From Clostridia bacterium (GTDB taxonomy: Bacteria; Bacillota; Clostridia; Christensenellales; DTU072): 64,000 nt of DNA. This document shows, piece after piece, positions 57,652 through 64,000 of the stretch. The stretch lies in contig JAFVRJ010000005.1 in the NCBI GenBank assembly GCA_017504305.1, positions 1 to 64,000 on the forward strand. The letters run 5' to 3'. The position numbers and the translations under genes are program-made. Below the pieces are notes generated by a model. The model was not told where the DNA came from. It saw only the letters and a list, made by a program, of their open reading frames with translations, and did not search any database. Each line of letters begins with the position of its first letter. Position 1 is the stretch's first letter.

Positions 57652-59709
57652 TTACTTTTCTGCTGCTGCGAGACGCTTCTTATAATCCTCGATTATCTTT
57701 GCTGCTTGCGTTGCGGGAACTTCTTCGTAACGCTCGAAAGCGAGGGTGAACTTACCGCGACCTTGAGTCATGGAACGGAGGTCGGTAGCGTATTTTGCGA
57801 GTTCAACTTGAGGAGCTTCAGCGGAAACAACGGTCTTACCGGATACGGAGTTGGTACCGAGGATACGGCCACGACGTTTGCTCATGTCGCCCATAACGTC
57901 TCCCATGTAGTTATCGGGAACGATTACGTCAACGTGCATAACGGGCTCGAGGAAGATGGGGCTTGCTTTTGCACAACCATCTGCGAAAGCGAGTTTAGCA
58001 GCGGTGATGAAGGCGATTTCCTTACTATCAACGGGGTGATATTTACCATCGAATACGGTGCACTTGATGTTGATAACGGGGTAGTCTGCTTGGATGCCCT
58101 TGGGAGCAGCTTCGCGGAGGCCCTTTTCAACTGCGGGGATAAATTGACGCGGAATAGCACCACCAACAACTGCATCTACGAATTCGAAGATACCGTCTTC
58201 TGCACCGGGCTCGAAGCGAACGGAACATTGACCGAATTGTCCAGCACCACCGGATTGCTTCTTATGTTTACCTTCAGCTTCAACCATCTTGCGGATAGTT
58301 TCGCGGTAAGCGATACGAGGCTCACGGAGTTCTGCTTTAGCGTTGAACTTATTCTTAACTTTCTTGCAAATGATATCGAGTTGCATTTCGCCGATACCGG
58401 AAAGGATCATTTCGTTGGTTTCAGCATTCTTCTCGAGTTTGAAGGTGCTGTCTTCGTCCATCAACTTATAAAGACCTGCGAAAACTTTATCTTCGGAATT
58501 CTTATCTGCGCTGGATACTGCGAAGCTGATAACGGGAGCGGGGAACTCGATGGGTGCGCACTTAACAACTGCGGTAGGATCGCAAAGAGTGTTGTTGGTT
58601 TGGGTATAGTTGAGTTTTGCGAAAGCGCCCATATCGCCTGCGTAAATGGTGTCCATAGCATCTTGCTTTTTACCACGGAGTGCAACGATAGAGGAAATCT
58701 TTTCGTTTTCGTCTTTTTCAACGTTGAGAACGACGTCACCGTTGGAAACTTTACCACGGAGAACCTTGAACATAAGGAGCTTACCTACGAACGGGTCAAC
58801 GATGGTTTTGAATACTTGAGCAACAAACTTGCCGTTTTCATCACAAACGAGTTCGCCTGCATCGGAAGCGGTCTTGATGGATTCGCCGGGAGCGGGGAAG
58901 AAGTCGATGATGTGGTCGAGGAGTCCGGTAATTTGAGCGTTACCTACTGCAACACCTGCCATAACGGGGAACTTTTCTGCATTAACAAAGAGGCTCTTAA
59001 GACCTGCTTTCTTTTCTTCTGCGCTGATTTCTTCACCGCCGAAGAATTTTTCCATAAGTTCTTCACTGGACTCTGCAACGGACTCGAGCAATACGCCGTC
59101 TTCTTCTTGATATTTACCCTCGAGGTTAGCGGGGATAGCGATTTCGGCCTTGTTTACGTCGTAAGCTTTGCCTTCTAAAATATCAACGTGACCAACGAGG
59201 TTGTTGCCGTTCATGATGGGGAGTTCGATAGCTACAACCTTGCTACCATACTTGTTTTTGTATGCGTCGAGGGTTGCATCGAAACTGGAGTTTTCTTTAT
59301 TAACGCCGTTAACCCAGATAAGAGTGGGAACACCCTTTTCTTGGCAATACTCGAGTGCCTTTTCTGCACCAACGGGTACGGTGCCGTTTGCGCCGGTAAC
59401 AACGATAGCTGCATCGGCTACCGAAAGAGCTGCAACCATTTCGCCTTCGAAATCGAAGAAGCCGGGAACGTCGAGAACGTTGATTTTATAATCTTTATAG
59501 TTAACATACGCCATCGAAAGGCTTATGGACATTTTACGAGCAATTTCTTCTTGATCGTAGTCGGATACGGAGTTGCCGTCGTCTACCTTGCCAAGACGAT
59601 CGATAGCCTTGGTTTTATAAAGCATTGCTTCGAGAAGGGAGGTTTTACCTTCGCCGCCGTGTCCAATCAACGCGATGTTTCTAATGTTTTCTTTGTGAAA
59701 TACTGCCAT
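57652..59709 (-). CDS. fusA2: Elongation factor G-like GTPase, divergent paralogue
   Basis: The 685-residue protein has the five-domain EF-G layout. G1 is GHGGEGKTS (16-24). G3 is DVPGFFDF (80-87), lacking the catalytic His of DTPGHVDF. G4 aligns as NGVN (134-137), where NKMD is expected. Domain IV has QSGGAGQFGQC and domain V PVMHVDVIVPDNYMGDVMGDMSKRRGRI, both well kept. It belongs to the EF-G2-type paralogues; a canonical EF-G is expected elsewhere. AAGGAG precedes the ATG. Loss of guanine-specificity residues means GTP use is uncertain. Confidence 0.85.
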   Translation of the reverse strand: MAVFHKENIRNIALIGHGGEGKTSLLEAMLYKTKAIDRLGKVDDGNSVSDYDQEEIARKMSISLSMAYVNYKDYKINVLDVPGFFDFEGEMVAALSVADAAIVVTGANGTVPVGAEKALEYCQEKGVPTLIWVNGVNKENSSFDATLDAYKNKYGSKVVAIELPIMNGNNLVGHVDILEGKAYDVNKAEIAIPANLEGKYQEEDGVLLESVAESSEELMEKFFGGEEISAEEKKAGLKSLFVNAEKFPVMAGVAVGNAQITGLLDHIIDFFPAPGESIKTASDAGELVCDENGKFVAQVFKTIVDPFVGKLLMFKVLRGKVSNGDVVLNVEKDENEKISSIVALRGKKQDAMDTIYAGDMGAFAKLNYTQTNNTLCDPTAVVKCAPIEFPAPVISFAVSSADKNSEDKVFAGLYKLMDEDSTFKLEKNAETNEMILSGIGEMQLDIICKKVKNKFNAKAELREPRIAYRETIRKMVEAEGKHKKQSGGAGQFGQCSVRFEPGAEDGIFEFVDAVVGGAIPRQFIPAVEKGLREAAPKGIQADYPVINIKCTVFDGKYHPVDSKEIAFITAAKLAFADGCAKASPIFLEPVMHVDVIVPDNYMGDVMGDMSKRRGRILGTNSVSGKTVVSAEAPQVELAKYATDLRSMTQGRGKFTLAFERYEEVPATQAAKIIEDYKKRLAAAEK

Positions 59710-59735
59710 TGTACTTTCTCCTTAATAAAGTGCGT

Positions 59736-59764
59736 AAGTATATAATACTATATAAATAGAAAAA
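59736..59764 (-). promoter_or_regulatory. Promoter of the EF-G paralogue
   Basis: TTGTAA, 17 nt, and TATTAT on the minus strand lie about 30 nt upstream of AAGGAG and the ATG at 59709. Hexamer coordinates are accurate to within about 6 nt. Confidence 0.6.
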
Positions 59765-59822
59765 TTACAATGATTTTTTTAACCTTATCGATATTCTTTT
59801 CTATAATTTTTGTCCTATTTTA

Positions 59823-60530
59823 CTAAATCTGCACAAAAAGCTCGGCGTATTTTTGTTCTTCACGCTTTCCACTGAAAATAAAGGATGGGTAATCCCCTTC
59901 TTGTAAGCGGTTTTTAGCTGGATTTTTATTTATAAACGGCGTGATTTCTTTTAGCAATTTATCGTAGCCGTCCGTCGTTTGGGCGCCTGTAATTCTTTCG
60001 ATGACGTCTTTGAGATAAACGTAGTGAGTACAGCCAAGGCTTACTCTATCAACTTTAAAAGGGCTTAACTCCTTTATGAGATATGGCTCGAGTTTATCAA
60101 AGTCGGGTGCAACTTCTTCTATCATTTTGGCAAGACGGGCGTTTGCGTAAACGCTTGCACCGTTTTTTACGTACTTTTTAACCGTCGACGAGTCGGCGGT
60201 AAGCGGAGTACAAGTAATAAGCGTACGACTATACGGCGGTGATAAAAATGGTTTTACTCCGAAAATCGGAGCAGATATATGTTTTCGCAAATGGGTAAGG
60301 GCGGTGGTAGAGGCGGTGTTGCAAGCTAAAACTACCGCACTTGCGCCTTGGGTAAAAAAGGTGTTGCATAGTAGCTCAAGGTGCTCTTTTAGCTCGCGTG
60401 CATCCATATCGCCGTAAGGATGATAGGCGTTGTCCGCATAGTAGCGATAGGTCACGTGGGGATAGGCTTTTATCAGCCTTTTTAGTAGCGTCAAACCGCC
60501 TATCCCCGAATCCACCAATACGATATTCAT
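59823..60530 (-). CDS. murI: Glutamate racemase
   Basis: The 235-residue protein, shorter than the usual 260-280, makes D-glutamate for peptidoglycan. It shows VDSGIGGLTLLKRL, YRYYADNAYHPYGDM, VLACNTASTTAL with a catalytic Cys, and VSLGCTHYVYLKD with the second Cys. A TATAAT lies 5 nt before the ATG, which could give a leaderless mRNA, although its -35 is weak. It lies 26 nt behind gpr. The C-terminus is atypical (KREEQKYAELF). Confidence 0.87.
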   Translation of the reverse strand: MNIVLVDSGIGGLTLLKRLIKAYPHVTYRYYADNAYHPYGDMDARELKEHLELLCNTFFTQGASAVVLACNTASTTALTHLRKHISAPIFGVKPFLSPPYSRTLITCTPLTADSSTVKKYVKNGASVYANARLAKMIEEVAPDFDKLEPYLIKELSPFKVDRVSLGCTHYVYLKDVIERITGAQTTDGYDKLLKEITPFINKNPAKNRLQEGDYPSFIFSGKREEQKYAELFVQI

Positions 60531-60556
60531 GGTAGATTATATGCCGTTGGTTAAAC

Positions 60557-61387
60557 TTAATGACCATGTACTGCAAGATTGATTCCTTTTGCAATTATGC
60601 GAGCGGTTTTATTGACGATAATATCTATTTCTTTTGATGTCACAAGCACGCCGTTGAACTCTGAAAGACTGAAGTTTTTACTGTTTTCAGTACTGGCAAT
60701 ATGATTATTTTTTGCCAAAAACTTCCCTATGACGTCTTGCATATATATCACTAATGGGACACCTATTGCCAAAACAGGGATACCTAAAGTCTTATTATTT
60801 AGCGATATTTGTGCGTTACCGACACCGGCTCCGGGAGTAAGGCCGGCGGTAGATATTTGTATGGTACGATTAAGCCTATTTACATCTTTACAACAAAGGG
60901 TATCTATCGCTATAATAAGACTTGGCGACGTTGCCTTAATAAGCGCTTTAATGACCTTAAACGAGCTTATCCCCGTAACGCCGGAAACGCCTGCGCCAAA
61001 TCCTGCAAGACGACCACGACCGCGCAGTCTTTCCTTACCCTCGTGCAAATGCTCCGTAACCACTAAATGCTCAAGTGTTTTGGCACCTAACGCATCTGCC
61101 GTCAAGCCTTCGTTGCCTACACCTATAACCAATACTAAATCTTTTTTGCATATCTTGTATTTTTGTAAAGAACGTTTTACCGCCCTTTCCACACAAGCTA
61201 CTATTTCTTCTTCTCGTTCGTCATCACAAAGACTGGTTTCTAAAAAGTTAACCGCGTACACCTCGCTACTTTGGCGTTTATGATAAAAAAGCTCCGTTCC
61301 GCTACTAAAATACGGCGGTATTTTGCGCTCGAGAACACCGTTTACTCCCTCAAAAGCCGCTTCATATACTCTAAAAATTCTATTCAT
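60557..61387 (-). CDS. gpr: GPR spore germination protease
   Basis: The 276-residue protein is short for the family (about 320-370); the N-terminal propeptide region is reduced. Signatures are GVGNEGLTADALGAKT (with the aspartate of the acid protease pair), GVTGISSFKVIKAL, SLIIAIDTLCCKD (second Asp) and IQISTAGLTPGAGVGNAQ. GPR degrades small acid-soluble proteins during germination, so the organism is probably a spore former. It is divergent from rpsT, an arrangement also known in Bacillus. No strong ribosome site is seen. Confidence 0.9.
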   Translation of the reverse strand: MNRIFRVYEAAFEGVNGVLERKIPPYFSSGTELFYHKRQSSEVYAVNFLETSLCDDEREEEIVACVERAVKRSLQKYKICKKDLVLVIGVGNEGLTADALGAKTLEHLVVTEHLHEGKERLRGRGRLAGFGAGVSGVTGISSFKVIKALIKATSPSLIIAIDTLCCKDVNRLNRTIQISTAGLTPGAGVGNAQISLNNKTLGIPVLAIGVPLVIYMQDVIGKFLAKNNHIASTENSKNFSLSEFNGVLVTSKEIDIIVNKTARIIAKGINLAVHGH

Positions 61388-61441
61388 AAGTAAAGTGTTA
61401 ACTTTTTATATAAAAACTATATAAAAATAAGTTAAAAATAA

Positions 61442-61470
61442 TTGCCAAGTTAAAAACTTTATGATAATAT
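61442..61470 (+). promoter_or_regulatory. Promoter of rpsT
   Basis: TTGCCA (61442-61447), 17 nt, and TAATAT (61465-61470) are followed by TTAGGAGATA and the ATG at 61516. Confidence 0.7.
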
Positions 61471-61515
61471 ATTTAGGAACGCAAGACATATAGCAATAGC
61501 TTTTAGGAGATAATA

Positions 61516-61782
61516 ATGGCAAACATTAAATCGCAAAAAAAGAGAATTCTTATAACCAAGGAAGAGAACGCAAAAAACAATTCTCTCCGTACCATGTGCA
61601 AAAACGCTGTTAAGAAGTACGAAGCAGCTATCGCAGCTGGCGACGTTGCTCTTGCAACCGAACTTCTTCCCAAGACCGTTAGCACCATCACCAAGGCAGG
61701 CGTATATAAGGATAACACCGTAAGCCGTAAGGTTGCACGTCTTTCCAAGATGCTCAGCGACCTCCAAAAGGCAAACGCTTAA
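61516..61782 (+). CDS. rpsT: 30S ribosomal protein S20
   Basis: The 88-residue basic helical protein begins MANIKSQKKRILITKEENAKN-like, typical of bS20, and has a C-terminal VSRKVARLSKMLSDLQK. It binds 16S rRNA in the small subunit. The TTAGGAG site and codon bias suit high expression. Confidence 0.95.
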   Translation: MANIKSQKKRILITKEENAKNNSLRTMCKNAVKKYEAAIAAGDVALATELLPKTVSTITKAGVYKDNTVSRKVARLSKMLSDLQKANA

Positions 61783-61809
61783 TTGTTAACAACCGTCATT
61801 GACGGTTAA

Positions 61810-61886
61810 CTGGGTGTGGCGCAGCTTGGTAGCGCGCTTGAATGGGGTTCAAGAGGCCGGAAGTTCAAATCTTCTCACCCAGACCA
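61810..61886 (+). tRNA. tRNA-Pro (GGG)
   Basis: The 77-nt cloverleaf has acceptor CTGGGTG/CACCCAG, D arm GCGCAGCTTGGTAGCGC, anticodon stem-loop CTTGA-ATGGGGT-TCAAG (anticodon GGG) and an encoded CCA. It lies 27 nt after rpsT and is followed by a terminator, so it is likely cotranscribed with rpsT. Confidence 0.95.
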
Positions 61887-61922
61887 TAAAAAGACGTTTT
61901 CGAAAGAAAACGTCTTTTTTTA
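61887..61922 (+). terminator. Terminator after tRNA-Pro
   Basis: AAAGACGTTTT/AAAACGTCTTT with a 6-nt loop and a long T run is a bidirectional-type terminator between tRNA-Pro and the convergent ECF S gene. Confidence 0.9.
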
Positions 61923-61943
61923 TTATACGTAATTATATTTCTA

Positions 61944-62522
61944 CTACCGCACTTTTAGTATGCTTAAGAGTTTTACAACTATAGGGGAAAGTATAGCGTT
62001 GGTTGCAACTTCAAACAGAAAATTGCCCCCTACTAATCCTAAAAAAACGTATTCTAACGTGCTACCAAAACCAAATGCAGTACCCCACTCACGGATTGTA
62101 TCCAAAAAGAAAGCTACACATCCAAGTAAAAACACACCGGTATTAACCAACGGACAAAGGATTGCGGCAACAACGACAGCAACGTATTTATTCTTTTTTT
62201 CAATAAGCTTATAAGCAAAACCTGCTACTGCTCCGCAAGCGACGCCTTTTACTATTACCGTAACTACCGTACCGACTACGTTTATTGCCAAAAATGCTCC
62301 GGCATCGGTTGCAAGTACTATTCCACCGAATACAAGCCCCAACCAAGTACTTACTTTAGGACCGCCTATCGCGGCGCCGATTACTATAGGTATTAGAACC
62401 AAGGATATCGAAAAGGTACCAAAACGTATGAATTGTCCAAGATACTGCAGTACCACCACTATCGCCGTCAATAGCGCCGTTATAACTAAAATTTTTGATC
62501 TATTCCCCCTTGCTTCGCTCAT
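61944..62522 (-). CDS. ECF transporter S component (vitamin-type, substrate unknown)
   Basis: The 192-residue protein has about six helices. Typical S-component blocks are ILVITALLTAIVVVLQYLGQ, FSISLVLIPIVIGAAIGGPKVSTWLGLVFGG, and a C-terminal GNFLFEVATNAILSPIV. It would bind a small vitamin or precursor and pair with a shared EcfAAT complex encoded elsewhere. It is not closely similar to the S component at 4773. A hairpin precedes the gene (62549-62568). Confidence 0.83.
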   Translation of the reverse strand: MSEARGNRSKILVITALLTAIVVVLQYLGQFIRFGTFSISLVLIPIVIGAAIGGPKVSTWLGLVFGGIVLATDAGAFLAINVVGTVVTVIVKGVACGAVAGFAYKLIEKKNKYVAVVVAAILCPLVNTGVFLLGCVAFFLDTIREWGTAFGFGSTLEYVFLGLVGGNFLFEVATNAILSPIVVKLLSILKVR

Positions 62523-62535
62523 AACTTACATATTC

Positions 62536-62568
62536 CCTTAAAATACAAGTATCCCTCTACGGGGATAC
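62536..62568 (-). terminator. Terminator-like hairpin between the SH3 protein and ECF genes
   Basis: GTATCCC/GGGATAC (62562-62568 and 62549-62555) is followed on the minus strand by TTGTATTTT. It ends 14 nt before the ECF ATG, so it may act as terminator or attenuator. Confidence 0.65.
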
Positions 62569-62605
62569 GTCGACTTTATAATATACTTTGATAATAAACG
62601 TTCAA

Positions 62606-63241
62606 CTACTTCCCGCGCCTATTCTTGAAAAACTCAACGTTACGGCGGTAATAAGTTATTACAAGTATCAATACTACCGTGACCACGCAAATTATGCCTA
62701 TTGCAAGCGCAACGCGTTGATTATAGGATAGTCCGGTCGTAATACAATCATCGGTAACGTAACCCACTCCATCGTCGTAAATGACAACGTAAAAGCCTTC
62801 CTTTTCCGCTTTAGCTACGTTAAGCGTAGTTCCGTCGATAATCTCATCGATCACGCTCGATTTTACGTCAGGTGCGCTATAAACCTTGATGCTTTCGCCT
62901 ATGCCCTTGCCATATGCTCTTGCTACAAGAATTTCATACGAGCTCTTTTCGCCCGAAAAATATACGTATATCGATTTAACGTAGCCTACAACGTCACCAC
63001 ATGAAATCTTATAGTAATGATCCTTCTCTATCTTAACGGTATCCAATACTTCGACTTCAACGTGAGCGTCTAAACGGGCGATTACAGTGGTTAGATTTAT
63101 ATCGGAATAAACCTCTACGTTATCGTGAAGCACGTAAGAAGATAAGCCTTCAGCGTGCGCAGTTAACGGCGCCACGTTAAGGCTTAAAAGCATCGTTATT
63201 AACATCGCGATAACTATATACTTCTTCACTATACTATCCAA
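62606..63241 (-). CDS. Exported SH3-like domain protein with C-terminal membrane anchor
   Basis: The 211-residue protein has a signal peptide (residues 8-30, ending AHAEG). Two SH3-like repeats follow (about 35-95 and 105-170, each with a strand pattern such as DNVEVYSDINLTTVIARLD). A C-terminal helix (about 178-200) with a basic tail closes it. SH3-like domains of this type often bind cell wall. It overlaps the WG-repeat gene by 13 nt. The ligand is unknown. Confidence 0.75.
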   Translation of the reverse strand: MDSIVKKYIVIAMLITMLLSLNVAPLTAHAEGLSSYVLHDNVEVYSDINLTTVIARLDAHVEVEVLDTVKIEKDHYYKISCGDVVGYVKSIYVYFSGEKSSYEILVARAYGKGIGESIKVYSAPDVKSSVIDEIIDGTTLNVAKAEKEGFYVVIYDDGVGYVTDDCITTGLSYNQRVALAIGIICVVTVVLILVITYYRRNVEFFKNRRGK

Positions 63242-63987
63242 CGTATTTCATTGGGATTGGCTATGTAAAGCTCTCCCCACTTGCCTAAACGCTTAACACG
63301 ACAGTTGCCGTCTATAACGGCGGTGCCTGCATCGAATTGGTAATCTATTACCAAATTGTTTTGCTTGTCAATATAACCGCAATGCTCGCCCTTAAATACG
63401 CAAGCGTAGCCCTCGCTAAAGCTCATAGCTCCATCGTATTCGATGGGTATAACTATCTCGCCTTCGCGGTTAATAAAGCCGAATTTCTCTTCCTTTTCAA
63501 CGCAACAGTAATCTTCCTTGAAAAGATATACTTCATCGTAATCGGGCTTGATAACTTCCTTGCCGTCTCGAGTAGCAAAACCCCACTTACCGTTTTTGTT
63601 AATCTTTATGTACTTGTCGGAAGGATGTACCACTTCGGGGCGCTTGGGACGTAACTTTTCACGCTCCTCTTTGGTGCGCTTTTCCGATATAGCCTCGTAA
63701 GCGGATTTATCGCCCTTTTGGTTTTTGGGATTTTTAGCTTGCTCTGCGCGCGCATTTTGAGGTTTTGTATCTTGATGCTTATCCCGAGTGCGGTTTTCGT
63801 TTTTATTAGACGCACCGTTTTGAGTGCGATTGTTTTCCTTTTTAACGCCTTTATCTTCACGCTTTTGTTGTTGCGCGTTTTTATTTGAAGGCTTGTTTTC
63901 TTGCCCCTTTTGTTCTTGTACCTTTTCCCTTTGACCTTCCGCCTTTTGAGGTGCGGGAGCTACTTCAGGGTTGGGTTTTAAGCGCAT
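63229..63987 (-). CDS. WG-repeat protein with charged N-terminus (may extend beyond the window)
   Basis: The protein has 252 residues as seen. Residues 1-110 are Lys/Glu/Gln-rich low-complexity sequence. WG (KWG) repeats follow, including KYIKINKNGKWGFATRDGKEVI and FGFINREGEIVIPIEYD, to the C-terminus. No signal peptide is seen. The first ATG at 63987 has AAGAGG directly touching it, so the true start may be upstream; the frame stays open to the window end. Its role is unknown. It is coupled to the SH3 protein. Confidence 0.7.
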   Translation of the reverse strand: MRLKPNPEVAPAPQKAEGQREKVQEQKGQENKPSNKNAQQQKREDKGVKKENNRTQNGASNKNENRTRDKHQDTKPQNARAEQAKNPKNQKGDKSAYEAISEKRTKEEREKLRPKRPEVVHPSDKYIKINKNGKWGFATRDGKEVIKPDYDEVYLFKEDYCCVEKEEKFGFINREGEIVIPIEYDGAMSFSEGYACVFKGEHCGYIDKQNNLVIDYQFDAGTAVIDGNCRVKRLGKWGELYIANPNEIRWIV

Positions 63988-64000
63988 CCTCTTATTATTG

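Noticed and set aside
57706-59178. A 490-residue plus-strand open frame opposite the EF-G gene
   Set aside because: It is a codon-bias shadow of the minus-strand gene. Its Cys/Asn/Phe-rich translation has no fold or motif, and there is no promoter or ribosome site.

Overview
The window looks like chromosome from an uncultured, probably gut-associated, spore-forming Clostridia-like bacterium (Bacillota). Evidence: a GPR spore protease next to rpsT, reverse rubrerythrin with PerR, type III glutamine synthetase, ECF transporter S components, purine-rich Shine-Dalgarno sites and consensus sigma-A promoters. Family calls come from reading motifs in the sequence; no database search was run.

Layout: 1-437 is the 5' end of a 23S rRNA gene (minus strand), preceded by tRNA-Ile and tRNA-Ala and driven by its own promoter, with no 16S gene upstream. 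1-12.6 kb, all minus strand, holds two LURP-one-like proteins, a pair of paralogous membrane proteins, two FAD oxidoreductases with an ECF S component, archaeal-type GAPDH and PGK, and an ABC exporter. 12.7-16 kb (plus) has glutamine synthetase III, a C_GCAxxG_C_C protein and a glycerophosphodiesterase. 16-24.8 kb has an AGE epimerase operon, trpB2, a MacAB-like exporter and a LMW phosphatase. 24.8-30.6 kb has a GH78 rhamnosidase, an MBL-fold protein and aroB-aroQ-WYL. 31-32 kb is perR-rubrerythrin. 32-37 kb is an A+T-rich accessory island with an XRE repressor, a large BspA-type lipoprotein and two small membrane proteins. 37-40.4 kb has a hemolysin III homologue, NanA and a GPH symporter.

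40.4-47.1 kb is one aromatic amino acid operon (aroF-tyrA-aroA-aroC-aroEK-azlC-azlD). In front of it is a 20-codon Phe/Tyr-rich leader peptide with a terminator and a possible antiterminator, which together resemble ribosome-stalling attenuation. 47-51.5 kb is a GH95/DUF2804/hydrolase operon. 51.6-57 kb (plus) has glutamate dehydrogenase, a phosphoesterase, malate dehydrogenase, malic enzyme and MntP. 57.6-64 kb has a divergent EF-G paralogue, glutamate racemase, gpr, rpsT, tRNA-Pro, an ECF S component and two envelope-type proteins.

The most notable signals are: the Phe/Tyr leader-peptide attenuator; a repeat family of terminator-like hairpins with a conserved apical core and partly covarying stems (7 copies at 3 loci, always 3' of a minus-strand gene); the archaeal-type GAPDH-PGK pair; the 23S operon without 16S; and several promoters whose -10 box lies 5-8 nt before the start codon, implying leaderless mRNAs.
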